Of a DNA stretch of 57,555 nucleotides, positions 35,987-45,527 are shown piece by piece. The position numbers and the translations under genes are program-made. Location of the stretch: positions 1-57,555 of the forward strand of contig JAOABU010000036.1 of assembly GCA_026418195.1 (NCBI GenBank), written 5' to 3'. The number at the start of each line of letters is the position of its first letter. Position 1 is the stretch's first letter. This stretch comes from Spirochaetota bacterium. Lineage in GTDB: Bacteria; Spirochaetota; Spirochaetia; DTKZ01. The notes beneath the pieces are model-generated. The model was given only the letters and a program-made list of their open reading frames with translations, was not told the DNA's origin and did not search any database.

Positions 35987-36097
35987 GGGTCACCGTAATC
36001 GTTCCTTTCCCAGATGCCCCTTGGGGCCTGGCTATGCATTGGACAAGTAACATCACCTAGGGTTTACGAGGATTCGGCCTATACGCAGTCCTATTTC

Positions 36098-37030
36098 TCA
36101 AAGCTTTAGTTCGAGTCCTTCCCGCGCTACCTCTATTTCCAGGCGAGTTCGGCCTTTAATGGCAGTGCGATATTTTTCCACTAGGGCATCCAGCTGTTCG
36201 TCTGTTCGAAGGGGGTCATGGTGGAACAGAACAAGTTTTTTTACCCCCGCCTTGTGGGCAGAGTTGATGGCGTGTTCGTAGGTGCTGTGCCCCCATCCGA
36301 TCTTCGAGGCTTTATACTCTTCCAGGGTGTACTGGGTATCGTGCACGAGGATATCTGCCCCTTGGATGAACCGCAGGAACTTTTGGGTTTCTTCCTTTGC
36401 CGCTAGTTCTCCTTCTTCGGCAGCTACCGGATCGTAATCTGGATGAGAAGGATCAGTGGGGAAAACATTCCGGAATGGTTCGGTATCGTAGGCAGTACAA
36501 AGTACTTTTCCCTTGTACTCGAACCGGTATCCCAAGCAAAGGATGGGATGGTTCAAATACTTGGTAGTGACGAACACCTCGTCCCCTAATAAGAAGGAGG
36601 TTTCTCGTAGCTGATGGTACCGGATGGTAGCCGCTAGTTCCTCCTGACGGACAGGGAAGTAGCGGTACCGCAATTGGTCTCCGATAATCTTGTCCAGTGT
36701 GTCTTCTTCGTAGGTTACAGGGCCGTATACGTTTATGAGGGAACTTTTAATGTAGATGGGTGTGAAGAAGGGGAACCCCATGATATGGTCCCAGTGAGTA
36801 TGGGAGATCAGGATGTCCGTCTGGATGGGGCCCTTAGGGAAGTCTTTTTTCATCAGAGAGTCCCCGAGGGGGCGTATCCCTGACCCTGCATCGATGATTA
36901 CCAATTGATCCCGTTCCCCAAAGCGAAGTTCCAAACAGGTAGTATTTCCCCCATATTTCACAGTGGTGGGACCTGGACATGGGATGGAGCCTCGGACTCC
37001 CCAGAATCGAAGGAGCATTCCCTTTGGCAT
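36098..37030 (-). CDS. MBL-fold metallohydrolase
   Basis: A 310-residue metallo-beta-lactamase-fold protein. The N-terminal RFWGVRGSIPCPGPTTVKYGGNTTC is typical of the PhnP/RNase Z-like branch. Metal ligands are seen in SHTHWDHIMGFPFF, HPILCLGYRFEYKG, an Asp in DILVHDTQYT and the final His in FHHDP. It probably hydrolyses a phosphodiester, perhaps a cyclic nucleotide-type molecule; the true substrate is unknown. It lies 15 bases after the HDOD gene and is probably the last gene of a four-gene leftward run. Confidence 0.85.
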   Translation of the reverse strand: MPKGMLLRFWGVRGSIPCPGPTTVKYGGNTTCLELRFGERDQLVIIDAGSGIRPLGDSLMKKDFPKGPIQTDILISHTHWDHIMGFPFFTPIYIKSSLINVYGPVTYEEDTLDKIIGDQLRYRYFPVRQEELAATIRYHQLRETSFLLGDEVFVTTKYLNHPILCLGYRFEYKGKVLCTAYDTEPFRNVFPTDPSHPDYDPVAAEEGELAAKEETQKFLRFIQGADILVHDTQYTLEEYKASKIGWGHSTYEHAINSAHKAGVKKLVLFHHDPLRTDEQLDALVEKYRTAIKGRTRLEIEVAREGLELKL

Positions 37031-37045
37031 TCCTACTTCCTTTTC

Positions 37046-37927
37046 CTAACCTTCCTCGGTAGCGATTTTCAGAAAAATCTGAGCCTTTTCGATCTCTCGA
37101 ACCACGTCTTCAGAAATATCTTCGAACAGTTCCCAATGGATCCCTAAGTGCTTTAAGACCTCTTCGGGTGTGGGATCAGGGTACCGGTTGCCCGAAAACC
37201 CGATTTCATTCACATTGGCATAGTAATTGGAAACCCCTACCGTATACACAATGTCCTTATAGGGGCCGATGTATTCCAGGAGGGAATGATGGTACCGTAT
37301 GGTTTCCAGGATCCCTCCCCCTAACTTCCACTGCTCCCCGATCAGGAGGCCGATCTCTCTGTGATCGTAGCCGATGATAGCTTTCTCGGCCACATGGAGG
37401 GAACAATGTTCGCGGTCGGATTTAGCCAGAGTTTGAATGTACAGATCGGTCAAGGTGTTGTTCAGGGGAATTTTCCCCATATCGTGGAGTAGCCCTGCAA
37501 TGAAGTACTCTTCCAGTTCCTTTGGATCGATCCGTCTTGCCTTGGCAATCAGTTTGGAAGTCACCCCCACACAGAGGGAATGCCTCCAGAACCCTTGCAT
37601 GTTAAGAGCCTGATTGTCTGCTTTAGGACTGAGGGATTGCATGACCGCAGTACTCAACGCAAGGTTCTTCACTGTGTTGATCCCTAGCATGATGATTGCT
37701 CGGGCTAAGGATGTCACCTGATTGGAAAGGCCGTAGTATGCGGAATTGATCAGTTTCAGCACTCGTCCCATTAATACAGGATCCACGCTGATGACCCTGT
37801 TCAGGTCAATGGGAGAAGTGTTGGGGTTGTTGCAGATCTCGAGAATCTTGGTAACTGTAACAGGAAGGGCAGGGATCTTTTCGATGTAGCGTTTTACATG
37901 CAGCAGGTTCTTTTCTTCGTTCGTCAT
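37046..37927 (-). CDS. HDOD-domain signalling protein
   Basis: A 293-residue protein made almost entirely of an HDOD domain: EKIPALPVTVTKILEICNNP, ISVDPVLMGRVLKLINSAYY, then AGLLHDMGKIPL (HD doublet kept) and ETIRYHHSLLEY. HDOD proteins usually act as non-enzymatic signalling scaffolds, though some keep an HD site as here. Its ATG overlaps the stop of the TPR gene (ATGA), so the two are translationally coupled. The MBL-fold protein follows. It may link the TPR scaffold to cyclic-nucleotide or chemotaxis-like signalling (inference). Confidence 0.88.
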   Translation of the reverse strand: MTNEEKNLLHVKRYIEKIPALPVTVTKILEICNNPNTSPIDLNRVISVDPVLMGRVLKLINSAYYGLSNQVTSLARAIIMLGINTVKNLALSTAVMQSLSPKADNQALNMQGFWRHSLCVGVTSKLIAKARRIDPKELEEYFIAGLLHDMGKIPLNNTLTDLYIQTLAKSDREHCSLHVAEKAIIGYDHREIGLLIGEQWKLGGGILETIRYHHSLLEYIGPYKDIVYTVGVSNYYANVNEIGFSGNRYPDPTPEEVLKHLGIHWELFEDISEDVVREIEKAQIFLKIATEEG

Positions 37928-40900
37928 CCCTGAGGCTCCTTGTTTTGATTGTTCGGGATTTTTTCCAGTACTCTGTAGATCTTTTCTTGCAGAACCCTTG
38001 CAGCATCAGGGTTAGGATAGAATTGAGCCATTTCGGTAAGAAAGCTTAAAGTCTGCTTCACCTTGGACTTCGGTAGAGGACCGATCAGTTTGAGAGGTTT
38101 TTGTTCCAAAGGCGCTTTGTCTTTTAGAAATCCTCTGTACCCAGCCAATCGGTTCTTTAAGAATTCGATTTTCAGGAGGTACTCGCTTTGGAGGAACTCT
38201 CTTTGTTTTTCAGCGGGTAAGGCCCGGGAGAGGGAAAGCAAATAATCTAAAAGACTGATTTCCGCTTTTGCCATGGGTGAAATTGGTTCGGGTGGCGTCT
38301 GGGGTTGGGATTTTGAGAACGGTTCGAGTCCTCGTGCCAGCTCAGGTTCCGTCATCTTGGGTTGTTCTGGAAGAATTGGGGTTGGTTCTTCATCAGGTAC
38401 TGGTTCCAAGGTCTCCTCTGGTTCGACAGCTTCCATTGGGGTCGTATCTGGCGTGAACTCAGATTCCCCTTCAACGGGGCCGGGGCCTTCTTCGAGATTT
38501 ACCTCAGGGAGAGATTCGCCTTCCTCGGGTATAGCTTCCTCTTCAGTAACGGGAGCAGGGGCGAGCGATTCCGATGGCTCTGCTTCTTGCAGGCTTTCCC
38601 TTTGTTCTGGCTGTTCTTCTTCCCAAAATTCCTCAGGCTCACCTGATTCTTGAATGGCCTGCTCTGGCTCTTCCGGTAATTCCTCGAATGCAGGTTCGGG
38701 TAGGGGGGGCCCCTGTGGAGACTCCTCCTTCTCTTCTGGGCGTTCGGGTATAGGGCCTTCTTTAGGAGCTTCCTCTCCAGACGACTCTGCATCTGTTTCT
38801 TCTGGGATCTTCTCTGGCGCTTGGGCATTTTCTGGAGATAGGGGCTCCTCCGAGAGAGGTGTGCCCGCCGGAGGAGGTGTTTGGATTGGTGCTGGAGAGG
38901 GCCCTGCACCTCCTGGAGGCGGGGTTTGGAACGAGGGGGTCTGGATAGGAGGCGAGGCGGGGGACGGCATCGGAGATCCATACGTGGGCAACGGGGAGGA
39001 AGAGGGCGCGCTGGAAAGGGGTGCCGAGCTGGAAGGAACCGCAGGCCCTGAGGTAGGAACGTTGCTTCCCCCCATGGGGGGAGTACCAGAGGGAATGCCT
39101 GAACCCCCAAATGGGGTGGAAGGTGGGTAAGAACCCGTGTTCCCTGGGTATGGTGGATAGGATCCTCCACCCCCCAAAGGCGTAGGACTGTACCCCTGTG
39201 CGGGAATCGTCTGGGGTTGAGGAGGATAGGGAGGAAACCCTCCGGGGAAGGGAGGGATTGCGGAAGATGGATAGGAGGGGGGTGTGGAACCTGGCGGAAT
39301 CGGAGCTAGGCGATACGGTTCTTTTGGCGGTTCATCCGGAGTGACGGGTTTTGTTCCCTTAGTAAAGAAGGGCGGGGGACGGAGCCTAGTGAGATCCGGT
39401 GGTATTTCCCCTTCTTCTGGAAGCTCTGCGAAGGGTGGAGTGCGCTCGAAGACTTCCAATTCTTCTTCGACGGATTCTTCCTCCTGGGAAGCATCTTCCT
39501 CCGTCTCTTCTTTGGAGATCCGTTCTCCTCCAAAATCCAGGATAGGGATGGATTCTTCCTCCTGTTGAGGGGCTTCCTCGATGTAGAAAGGCCCTTCCTC
39601 TTCTTCCGTACTCTTTTTAACCAGTTCACTCAGTCTATTGAGACTCCGTTCCCACGCTTCCTGGTGATCCTGTTCGAAAGCTTTTACCGCCTGTTCGTAC
39701 AGAGCTAGGCTTTCGTTGATCGCATTGAGGTCTTTTGGTGTGAATCCCTTGCTTTGAAGCGTCACCAGTTCATCCACTGTATGAATAGCTGCCTCTTTTT
39801 CACCCAGAAGCTGGTACACCTTGGCAAAGTTGGCCAGCACTTCGGGATTCTGAGGATACCGTTCGTTCAGGTTCGAAAAGTAATCCAACGCTTCCCTATA
39901 CCGTTCCAGGGCAATCAGGAGTTCCCCTTTCAACAACAATCCTTCCAGATTGTTCGATTCCTTCTGGAGGTATTCTTCGACTTGGTCATACGCTTCGTTG
40001 AAGCTGCCTTTTCCTTTTAAATCTTTTGCCAGTTCCAAACGAAACTTTTGGTTTACGGGATCCACTTGGAGGGCTTTCTGGAAATATTCTTCTCCCTTCC
40101 CCCGGTCCCCCTTGAGGTAGTAAAGACGTCCCAACCCTCGCAAAGCTTCAGGATGGTCGGGAAAAGCGGTACAGACCTGTTGATACTCCGTTTCTGCTTC
40201 ATCGAACCCCCCTACCGAAGCCAAGGCACGAGCGTATTGAAGCCTCAGTTCCAGCGCATCCGGATTTGCTCGAACGAGTTTTTCGAACTCTTTCAGAATA
40301 CCAGTAGAAGGAGTTTTTCTTGAAAGAAGTTGACCGATACTCGCAATCGCTTTGGGGTATTTGGGGTTTACTTCCAGGGCGCTTCGAAGGTATTCGAGGG
40401 CATCGGTGTCCCTTCCTTGCTCTGCCAAAATAGAAGCAATGTTACTTTTTGCGCGATAGTTCGTCGCATCGATCGAAAGAATTTCCTTGTAGGTCTGGAG
40501 GGCTCTATCGTAGTCCCCCAACTCTTGCAAGACATGGGCAAGGTTATTCAACCCATCGATCCAGCCCGGGCGGGATCTGAGCGCTAATTCGTAGTGCTTT
40601 TTCGCTTCTCCGTACTCTTTCTTGATTTCGAAGGCAATTCCCAGGTTGTATCGAAGGGTAGGATGATTGGGATCTACCCGGAGTCCTGGACCGAAAATTT
40701 CGGTGGCTGTCTCGGATTCCCCTATACTGTCGTACAGGGTGCCGAGATTGTTGTAGGGAAGGACGAAATCCGGGTTCAATTCAATTGCCTTCTGGTATGC
40801 TTCGATGGCAGCGGAAACATTCTGGAGACTTTTATGTACGTTTCCCAAATTGTACCAGATTTCTGCGCTTTCTGGTGCGATTGTTCTGGCTTTTTCCAGT

Positions 40901-41199
40901 GTGGCAAGTGCCTGATCTAGATCTCCCATCTGTCGATAGATAACCCCCAGGTTGTTCAGCGCTTCTGCATTGGAAGGATCCAGGGCAAGGGCTTGCTGAA
41001 AAGTTTTTACTGCCTTGTCGAACTCTTTCTGCTTGCCATGGATCATGCCGAGAAGAATCAATGCATGGATGGATTTGGGCGATTGAGAAAGAACTTGACG
41101 GGTGATTTTTTCAGCAGTAGCGAAATCTCCGAGGGTAAACGCATTCCGGGCATCCTGCAATAACGCCTCGGGGCTACTCGCTCTTGTTCCTACGTTCAT
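37924..41199 (-). CDS. Large TPR protein with long Pro/Glu-rich disordered region
   Basis: 1091 residues, no signal peptide. Residues 1 to about 520 hold about 13-14 tetratricopeptide repeats (for example ALNNLGVIYRQMGDLDQALA). From about 540 to 950 the chain is low complexity: first acidic, then Pro/Gly/Ser-rich (PPYPPQPQ, GGGGSYPPYPG), then Glu/Pro-rich (PEEPEQAIQ and similar). A helical C-terminal domain of about 130 residues follows (LLDYLLSLSRALPAEKQREF). It is a protein-binding scaffold. The region reads open on the opposite strand only because of its composition. It overlaps the LamG/FN3 gene by 26 bases and the HDOD gene by four. Confidence 0.85.
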   Translation of the reverse strand: MNVGTRASSPEALLQDARNAFTLGDFATAEKITRQVLSQSPKSIHALILLGMIHGKQKEFDKAVKTFQQALALDPSNAEALNNLGVIYRQMGDLDQALATLEKARTIAPESAEIWYNLGNVHKSLQNVSAAIEAYQKAIELNPDFVLPYNNLGTLYDSIGESETATEIFGPGLRVDPNHPTLRYNLGIAFEIKKEYGEAKKHYELALRSRPGWIDGLNNLAHVLQELGDYDRALQTYKEILSIDATNYRAKSNIASILAEQGRDTDALEYLRSALEVNPKYPKAIASIGQLLSRKTPSTGILKEFEKLVRANPDALELRLQYARALASVGGFDEAETEYQQVCTAFPDHPEALRGLGRLYYLKGDRGKGEEYFQKALQVDPVNQKFRLELAKDLKGKGSFNEAYDQVEEYLQKESNNLEGLLLKGELLIALERYREALDYFSNLNERYPQNPEVLANFAKVYQLLGEKEAAIHTVDELVTLQSKGFTPKDLNAINESLALYEQAVKAFEQDHQEAWERSLNRLSELVKKSTEEEEGPFYIEEAPQQEEESIPILDFGGERISKEETEEDASQEEESVEEELEVFERTPPFAELPEEGEIPPDLTRLRPPPFFTKGTKPVTPDEPPKEPYRLAPIPPGSTPPSYPSSAIPPFPGGFPPYPPQPQTIPAQGYSPTPLGGGGSYPPYPGNTGSYPPSTPFGGSGIPSGTPPMGGSNVPTSGPAVPSSSAPLSSAPSSSPLPTYGSPMPSPASPPIQTPSFQTPPPGGAGPSPAPIQTPPPAGTPLSEEPLSPENAQAPEKIPEETDAESSGEEAPKEGPIPERPEEKEESPQGPPLPEPAFEELPEEPEQAIQESGEPEEFWEEEQPEQRESLQEAEPSESLAPAPVTEEEAIPEEGESLPEVNLEEGPGPVEGESEFTPDTTPMEAVEPEETLEPVPDEEPTPILPEQPKMTEPELARGLEPFSKSQPQTPPEPISPMAKAEISLLDYLLSLSRALPAEKQREFLQSEYLLKIEFLKNRLAGYRGFLKDKAPLEQKPLKLIGPLPKSKVKQTLSFLTEMAQFYPNPDAARVLQEKIYRVLEKIPNNQNKEPQG

Positions 41200-42676
41200 T
41201 TCGATAGATCCTTGAGGGCCTGGCGTTTACCGTTGTAGAGAGACGGTTGGACAGGGGATCCTCGCTGGAATCATAAGCCGATATCGAAAAATAGTAAAGT
41301 TTGCCATTGGTGAGCCCTGTAACCAGTAACTCCGTTTGGTCCCCTACCTTGATGGGAGAGGGGCCGAGAGAGCTGTCGTTCCCTTTGAACACACCAGGTT
41401 CCCAACCGTAGTAAACAAAGTAGCCTTTCACGGACAGGTCGCTTACCCGTGACCAGCGAAGAAGAACTTCCCCATCTCCGGGAATGGCCTGCACGAAAGC
41501 AGGGGGAGGAGGGGGCGTTTTTGGCTCATAAGATACAAGGAGTTCGGAGATCCTAGGGGATTGGGAAAAGGATCCATCCGGATACAGTTCAGCTCGAAGC
41601 TGTAGGTACCGTCCCCTTGCTTTTGTCCCTAGATCCTTTTCGGGCTCCAGAGGAATCCATTCCTGTTTCCCGACCTCGATGTAAGAATTGGCTATTCGGT
41701 AATAGTAGAATACAGCACTATTGCCCGGTAGGATTTGCCGGGGGGATAGTTTGACAAATCGGGAATCGTGGTATCCTAAGTCCAGAGGCTGAGTTTCGAA
41801 CCAGCCTCCTTCAGAGGAATACCGTTTCAGCGGAATCGATTCTCGATACCGGCGAAAGATGGTGAACTCATCGATGAGTCCATTGTATCCATCCCCTAGA
41901 AGGAAGGGGATATAGGGACTCTTCTCCGTAGCAGGATAGAACACAGCCCGTTCCTCTCGACCGCTCGGTGTGGCATACACAACACTATCCGGTTCACCAT
42001 CTAGCAGGTACTCTATCATTCCGGTAGTAGCATCGTAACGGAGGGTATGATGCCTCCACTCCCTCGGAACCAGCGGGGTAGTTCCTCGAAGCGAGACATC
42101 GATCCGTTTCCCTTTAGGTCCTTGAAAGAAGTTCACGAAACTCCATACTAAGGTACGACCGGAAATACGGCAGGACACTTCTTGGTATTCCTGCTGTGGG
42201 GATGGGGGTTTCCGGTATACGAAAACACCTTCCCCTTCGGACAGGGTAGTGGGGTAGAGCCAAAACTGGATGGTGAACCCCCCTTCGATGAGGCCAGAGG
42301 AAAGGAAGGTGTCTCGTTTGGGAAGAAGTTGTACCCGAGATGCAGGGAAAAAGGCTCCCGAACCATTTCCCCGTGCACGGTTTGTGTCTACTACCTGGAC
42401 CGTGTTCGTCTGGACGACCCAGTTTCCTGTGCCCTCCTCGAGGGAGGGAGAATCGAATGAAAGGTATAGGTCAGTAGAAGGATCGATGGGTTGCTGCATA
42501 TCTCGAAGGATGAGTTCACTTCCACCCTCTGGCAGAGTACGGACTCGCACGCCCAAAGAAGCCCCGATACTCCGAAATCCTTCTTTCCCTCCGATCCGAA
42601 GGAGGGAATCTATCGAAAAGAGGGGTAAGGAGAGGAGGAATAGAGTTGTGCTGAGCAGGGCTGTTTCTTTTTTCAC
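41174..42676 (-). CDS. Exported LamG-like and fibronectin type III protein
   Basis: 500 residues with a signal peptide (ALLSTTLFLLSLPLFS). Residues about 65-260 look like a concanavalin/LamG jelly roll (LYLSFDSPSLEEGTGNW, GFTIQFWLYP, WRHHTLRYDATTGMIEYL, LLGDGYNGLIDEFTIFRR). A linker region with beta strands follows, and residues about 390-490 are a fibronectin type III domain (PGDGEVLLRWSRVSDLSVKG, LTNGKLYYFSISAYD). It is likely periplasmic or surface-located and binds glycan or protein. The start is GTG at 42676 with no Shine-Dalgarno. It is divergent from uvrC with only 29 bases between starts. The pairing with a cytoplasmic TPR scaffold is unexplained. Confidence 0.8.
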   Translation of the reverse strand: MKKETALLSTTLFLLSLPLFSIDSLLRIGGKEGFRSIGASLGVRVRTLPEGGSELILRDMQQPIDPSTDLYLSFDSPSLEEGTGNWVVQTNTVQVVDTNRARGNGSGAFFPASRVQLLPKRDTFLSSGLIEGGFTIQFWLYPTTLSEGEGVFVYRKPPSPQQEYQEVSCRISGRTLVWSFVNFFQGPKGKRIDVSLRGTTPLVPREWRHHTLRYDATTGMIEYLLDGEPDSVVYATPSGREERAVFYPATEKSPYIPFLLGDGYNGLIDEFTIFRRYRESIPLKRYSSEGGWFETQPLDLGYHDSRFVKLSPRQILPGNSAVFYYYRIANSYIEVGKQEWIPLEPEKDLGTKARGRYLQLRAELYPDGSFSQSPRISELLVSYEPKTPPPPPAFVQAIPGDGEVLLRWSRVSDLSVKGYFVYYGWEPGVFKGNDSSLGPSPIKVGDQTELLVTGLTNGKLYYFSISAYDSSEDPLSNRLSTTVNARPSRIYRNERRNKSE

Positions 42677-42697
42677 GGTTCGTCGTTACATTATTAT
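42670..42697 (+). promoter_or_regulatory. Possible promoter for uvrC
   Basis: TATTAT (42692-42697) ends eight bases before the ATG at 42706. TTTTCA (42670-42675), 16 bases upstream, is a fair -35 and lies inside the first codons of the divergent gene. An alternative -10, TACATT, starts at 42687. On the minus strand the same bases give GATAAT (42698-42693), so the two divergent promoters appear to share a -10 region. Confidence 0.4.
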
Positions 42698-42705
42698 CGG
42701 TGATT

Positions 42706-44535
42706 ATGGGAAAAGAAAAGAGCCTGAACCTTTCCCAGGAACCGGATGCAGGATCCCAAACCGATCGACTCCCTTCTAACCCAGGAGTGTACCTGATGAA
42801 GGATGGAAAGGGAACCATCCTCTATATTGGAAAGGCAAAGAACCTGAAAAAACGGGTATGTTCCTACTTTATAGGGGGGAAAGACATAAAAACAGCCACC
42901 CTCCTTCGAAAGGTCAGGACCATCGATTACATTATCACTGAAACAGAGTACGAAGCTCTTCTATTAGAGAACAATTTGATCAAGCAGCACGAACCCAAGT
43001 ACAATATTAACTTGAAGGACGGGAAAACGTATCCCGTAATCCGGATCACCGCTGAAGAGTTCCCTCGGGTGTACCGTACCCGAAGGATCCTCCGGGATGG
43101 TTCAGAGTACTTTGGTCCGTATCCGGATGTAAAAGCGTTAGATCTCTACCTAGAATTGATAGAGCGGCTCTATCCCCTTCGAAAGTGCCGGGGGGCTTTG
43201 AAACGTCGGGAGTCTCCCTGTCTGTACTACCACATCGGTCGTTGTTCTGCTCCCTGTGCGGGGAAGATCAGCCGGGAGGAATACCTGAACCATGTGGAAG
43301 GAGTGAGAAAGCTCCTAGCAGGGGAAACGGCATCCCTTCTATCGGACTTAGAACAAAAGATGAGGCAAGCCGCTAGAGGGATGCGGTTCGAAGAGGCTGC
43401 CCAGTACAGGGATTTGATTCGATCCGTACAGGAGATGGAGACAATCCAGCGAGTGGTAGATTTCGACGAGGAGGCCCGGGACTATATCCACTGTGTAGGA
43501 CAGGACAGGCGCTGCATCATCCTACTCTTTCGCATGCGAGGGGGAAAACTCCAGGGACGAGAGGTGTACCGGGGGCCCTTCACAGGTACTACGACGGAGG
43601 TGTTAGAGCAGTTTTTCCTTCTTTACTACACCGATGCATCTAAGATTCCAGGAAGGATCTTTCTTAAGGAAGCTTCTGAGGTATCCTCCTTAGAGGAGTA
43701 TCTTCGACGCACCTTTGGTAGGGAAGTGCAGATCCGCTTGCCCGAATTGAAACGGGATGTGGCCATTCTGAACCTAGTAAAGGAGAATGCGGAACACGAA
43801 TTACGAAAAGTGGTTGCTGCCGAAGGGGATATATCAGCTCTGGAGGATCTGCGCCGAATACTGAAACTAGAAAAAGTTCCTCTCCGGATCGAAGGGTTCG
43901 ATGTGTCTCAGTTGCAGGGGACGTACCCGGTTGCATCCCTCGTGTCTTTCCACAAAGGGGTACCGGATAAACAGGAGTATCGAAGGTTTCATGTGAAGAC
44001 CCTAGAAGGAGCCATCGACGACTATGAAGCCATGCGGGAAGTGGTAGCTCGGCGGTATACTCGAAGGTTGAACGAGGGGAAGGAGTTACCCGACCTGATT
44101 CTGGTGGATGGAGGAAAGGGGCAGGTCCAAGCTGCGCGATCTATTCTCGATGCATTGGGTCTTAAAACCGTGCCTTTAGTGGGGTTAGCCAAACGGCAGG
44201 AAGAGCTCTATATCCCTGGTTCGCCAGAACCCATCATCCTGCCCAAGGGATCGCCTGCTCTCCGAATTCTGCAAGCGGTTCGGGACGAAGCCCATCGGTT
44301 TGCTACCCAGTTCAACCTCCATTTGCGACAGAAGCAGGTAGATCTATCGTTCCTCACTTCCATTCCTGGAATTGGGGAAAATCGGGCCAGACGAATCCTC
44401 CAGCAGTTCGGTTCCCTAAAAGCCATTGCCGAGGCACCTTTAGAAGATATCGTTCGAAGAGGGAAAGTACCCTTGGATACCGCTTCACAGCTAGTAGAGG
44501 CCCTCAAGAACCGGATTAGGAATGTGGAAGGTTAG
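42706..44535 (+). CDS. uvrC: Excinuclease ABC subunit C
   Basis: A 609-residue UvrC with all parts: GIY-YIG nuclease (LPSNPGVYLMKDGKGTILYI), a Cys motif region (KCRGALKRRESPCLYYHIGR with CSAPC), UvrBC helix pair (about 205-240), RNase H-like endonuclease domain (EGFDVSQLQGTYPVAS, LILVDGGKGQ) and a C-terminal helix-hairpin-helix pair (SIPGIGENRARRILQQFGS). It makes both incisions in nucleotide excision repair. I use ATG at 42706, not the GTG at 42700. No Shine-Dalgarno precedes either. It converges on holA with a four-base overlap of the ends. lexA lies nearby, but no SOS box was identified here. Confidence 0.96.
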   Translation: MGKEKSLNLSQEPDAGSQTDRLPSNPGVYLMKDGKGTILYIGKAKNLKKRVCSYFIGGKDIKTATLLRKVRTIDYIITETEYEALLLENNLIKQHEPKYNINLKDGKTYPVIRITAEEFPRVYRTRRILRDGSEYFGPYPDVKALDLYLELIERLYPLRKCRGALKRRESPCLYYHIGRCSAPCAGKISREEYLNHVEGVRKLLAGETASLLSDLEQKMRQAARGMRFEEAAQYRDLIRSVQEMETIQRVVDFDEEARDYIHCVGQDRRCIILLFRMRGGKLQGREVYRGPFTGTTTEVLEQFFLLYYTDASKIPGRIFLKEASEVSSLEEYLRRTFGREVQIRLPELKRDVAILNLVKENAEHELRKVVAAEGDISALEDLRRILKLEKVPLRIEGFDVSQLQGTYPVASLVSFHKGVPDKQEYRRFHVKTLEGAIDDYEAMREVVARRYTRRLNEGKELPDLILVDGGKGQVQAARSILDALGLKTVPLVGLAKRQEELYIPGSPEPIILPKGSPALRILQAVRDEAHRFATQFNLHLRQKQVDLSFLTSIPGIGENRARRILQQFGSLKAIAEAPLEDIVRRGKVPLDTASQLVEALKNRIRNVEG

Positions 44536-45527
44536 TCCCCTGAAAGGGGGCTCTTCCCTTTCTTCTGGATCAAGCCATATAGGAATAGTTCCAAAAGAAT
44601 CATATGAAAGTCCGTTCGATATGCCCGGAGATACTCGTCAAAATCGGCGCAGAGAGCCACCATTTGTTCCGCTTGATCTAGAGAATAGGTTTTTTCTCCC
44701 ATGGCGTAGGCCCTCTGAGTCCGTTTCCCCAGGATGCGGAGTTTCCCGTACGCTTCCTGGGGGCTATAGTTCTCTTTTCGCAGGTGAAGGTAATCCCGAA
44801 GGGTGCGAAGCTGATAGGTCAGGCTGATCAGAATACCGACTGCTTGAATTTCTCCCTCAAGAAGAAGTTTGTGCAGAATTTCGAAGGAAGCCTCCAAACG
44901 TCCTTCTAGGACCCGTTCAAACAGCGTAAAAACAGTTTCCTGCTTGGAATGGTAAAGGAACTGTTCGATATCCTCCGCAAGGATTCTTCCTTTTTCCCGG
45001 AAAAAGTCCGCTAATTGTTCGGATACCTGGCGTAAATCCCGGGTGTTGTTTTCTACCAGCTCAAGGAGGATATCTACTCCTTCCGGTGATATGGAAATCC
45101 CTTCTTTCTGGAAGAAGTTCTGGATCCACTCTTTTTTCTGGTTCTCGAACAATTCCCAGAAGATTTTTTTCTGGTTTTCGGGAAGAGCATCCTGAAGCCT
45201 TTTTTCTACCGAAGGCCGATCACTCAGCAGGAGGAGTACGCTATCCGGCGCAGGAGCTCGGATGTATTGTAGAAGGGGTTCCAGCTCATCCTTCCGTTTA
45301 AGACTGTCTACCCCTTCGAAGAACACTACCCTGCTTCTGGTAAAGAGGGAACCATTCCGGAGGATGGAGAGGGCATCGTGAATGCTACGTTCGAAGGAGT
45401 AGAGTTTGTGGATTTCGGGTTCGTCTTTTGTTTGAGTACGTATGGTTTTCAATAGGGATTGGATGAAGGCGTCTTTTTCTCCTCGTTCAGGGCCAAGAAG
45501 GAGGAGGACAGGGGGAATTTTACTCAT
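44532..45527 (-). CDS. holA: DNA polymerase III delta subunit
   Basis: 331 residues with HolA organisation: a Rossmann-like N-terminal region (PPVLLLLGPERGEKDAFIQ, RVVFFEGVDSLKRK), a Lid region (LLELVENNTRDLRQVSEQLADFF cut across about 165-190) and a helical C-terminal collar domain. Delta opens the sliding clamp in the clamp loader. The family is divergent, but segment order and length fit. It begins eight bases before the lexA stop, so it is translated from the same mRNA, as the last gene of the rpoN operon. Confidence 0.82.
   Translation of the reverse strand: MSKIPPVLLLLGPERGEKDAFIQSLLKTIRTQTKDEPEIHKLYSFERSIHDALSILRNGSLFTRSRVVFFEGVDSLKRKDELEPLLQYIRAPAPDSVLLLLSDRPSVEKRLQDALPENQKKIFWELFENQKKEWIQNFFQKEGISISPEGVDILLELVENNTRDLRQVSEQLADFFREKGRILAEDIEQFLYHSKQETVFTLFERVLEGRLEASFEILHKLLLEGEIQAVGILISLTYQLRTLRDYLHLRKENYSPQEAYGKLRILGKRTQRAYAMGEKTYSLDQAEQMVALCADFDEYLRAYRTDFHMILLELFLYGLIQKKGKSPLSGD

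Noticed and set aside
38273-39130. Open frames on the plus strand opposite the TPR gene, rich in Ser and Gly
   Set aside because: They mirror the Pro/Glu-rich low-complexity tract on the coding strand, have no ribosome-binding site, and no family resemblance.
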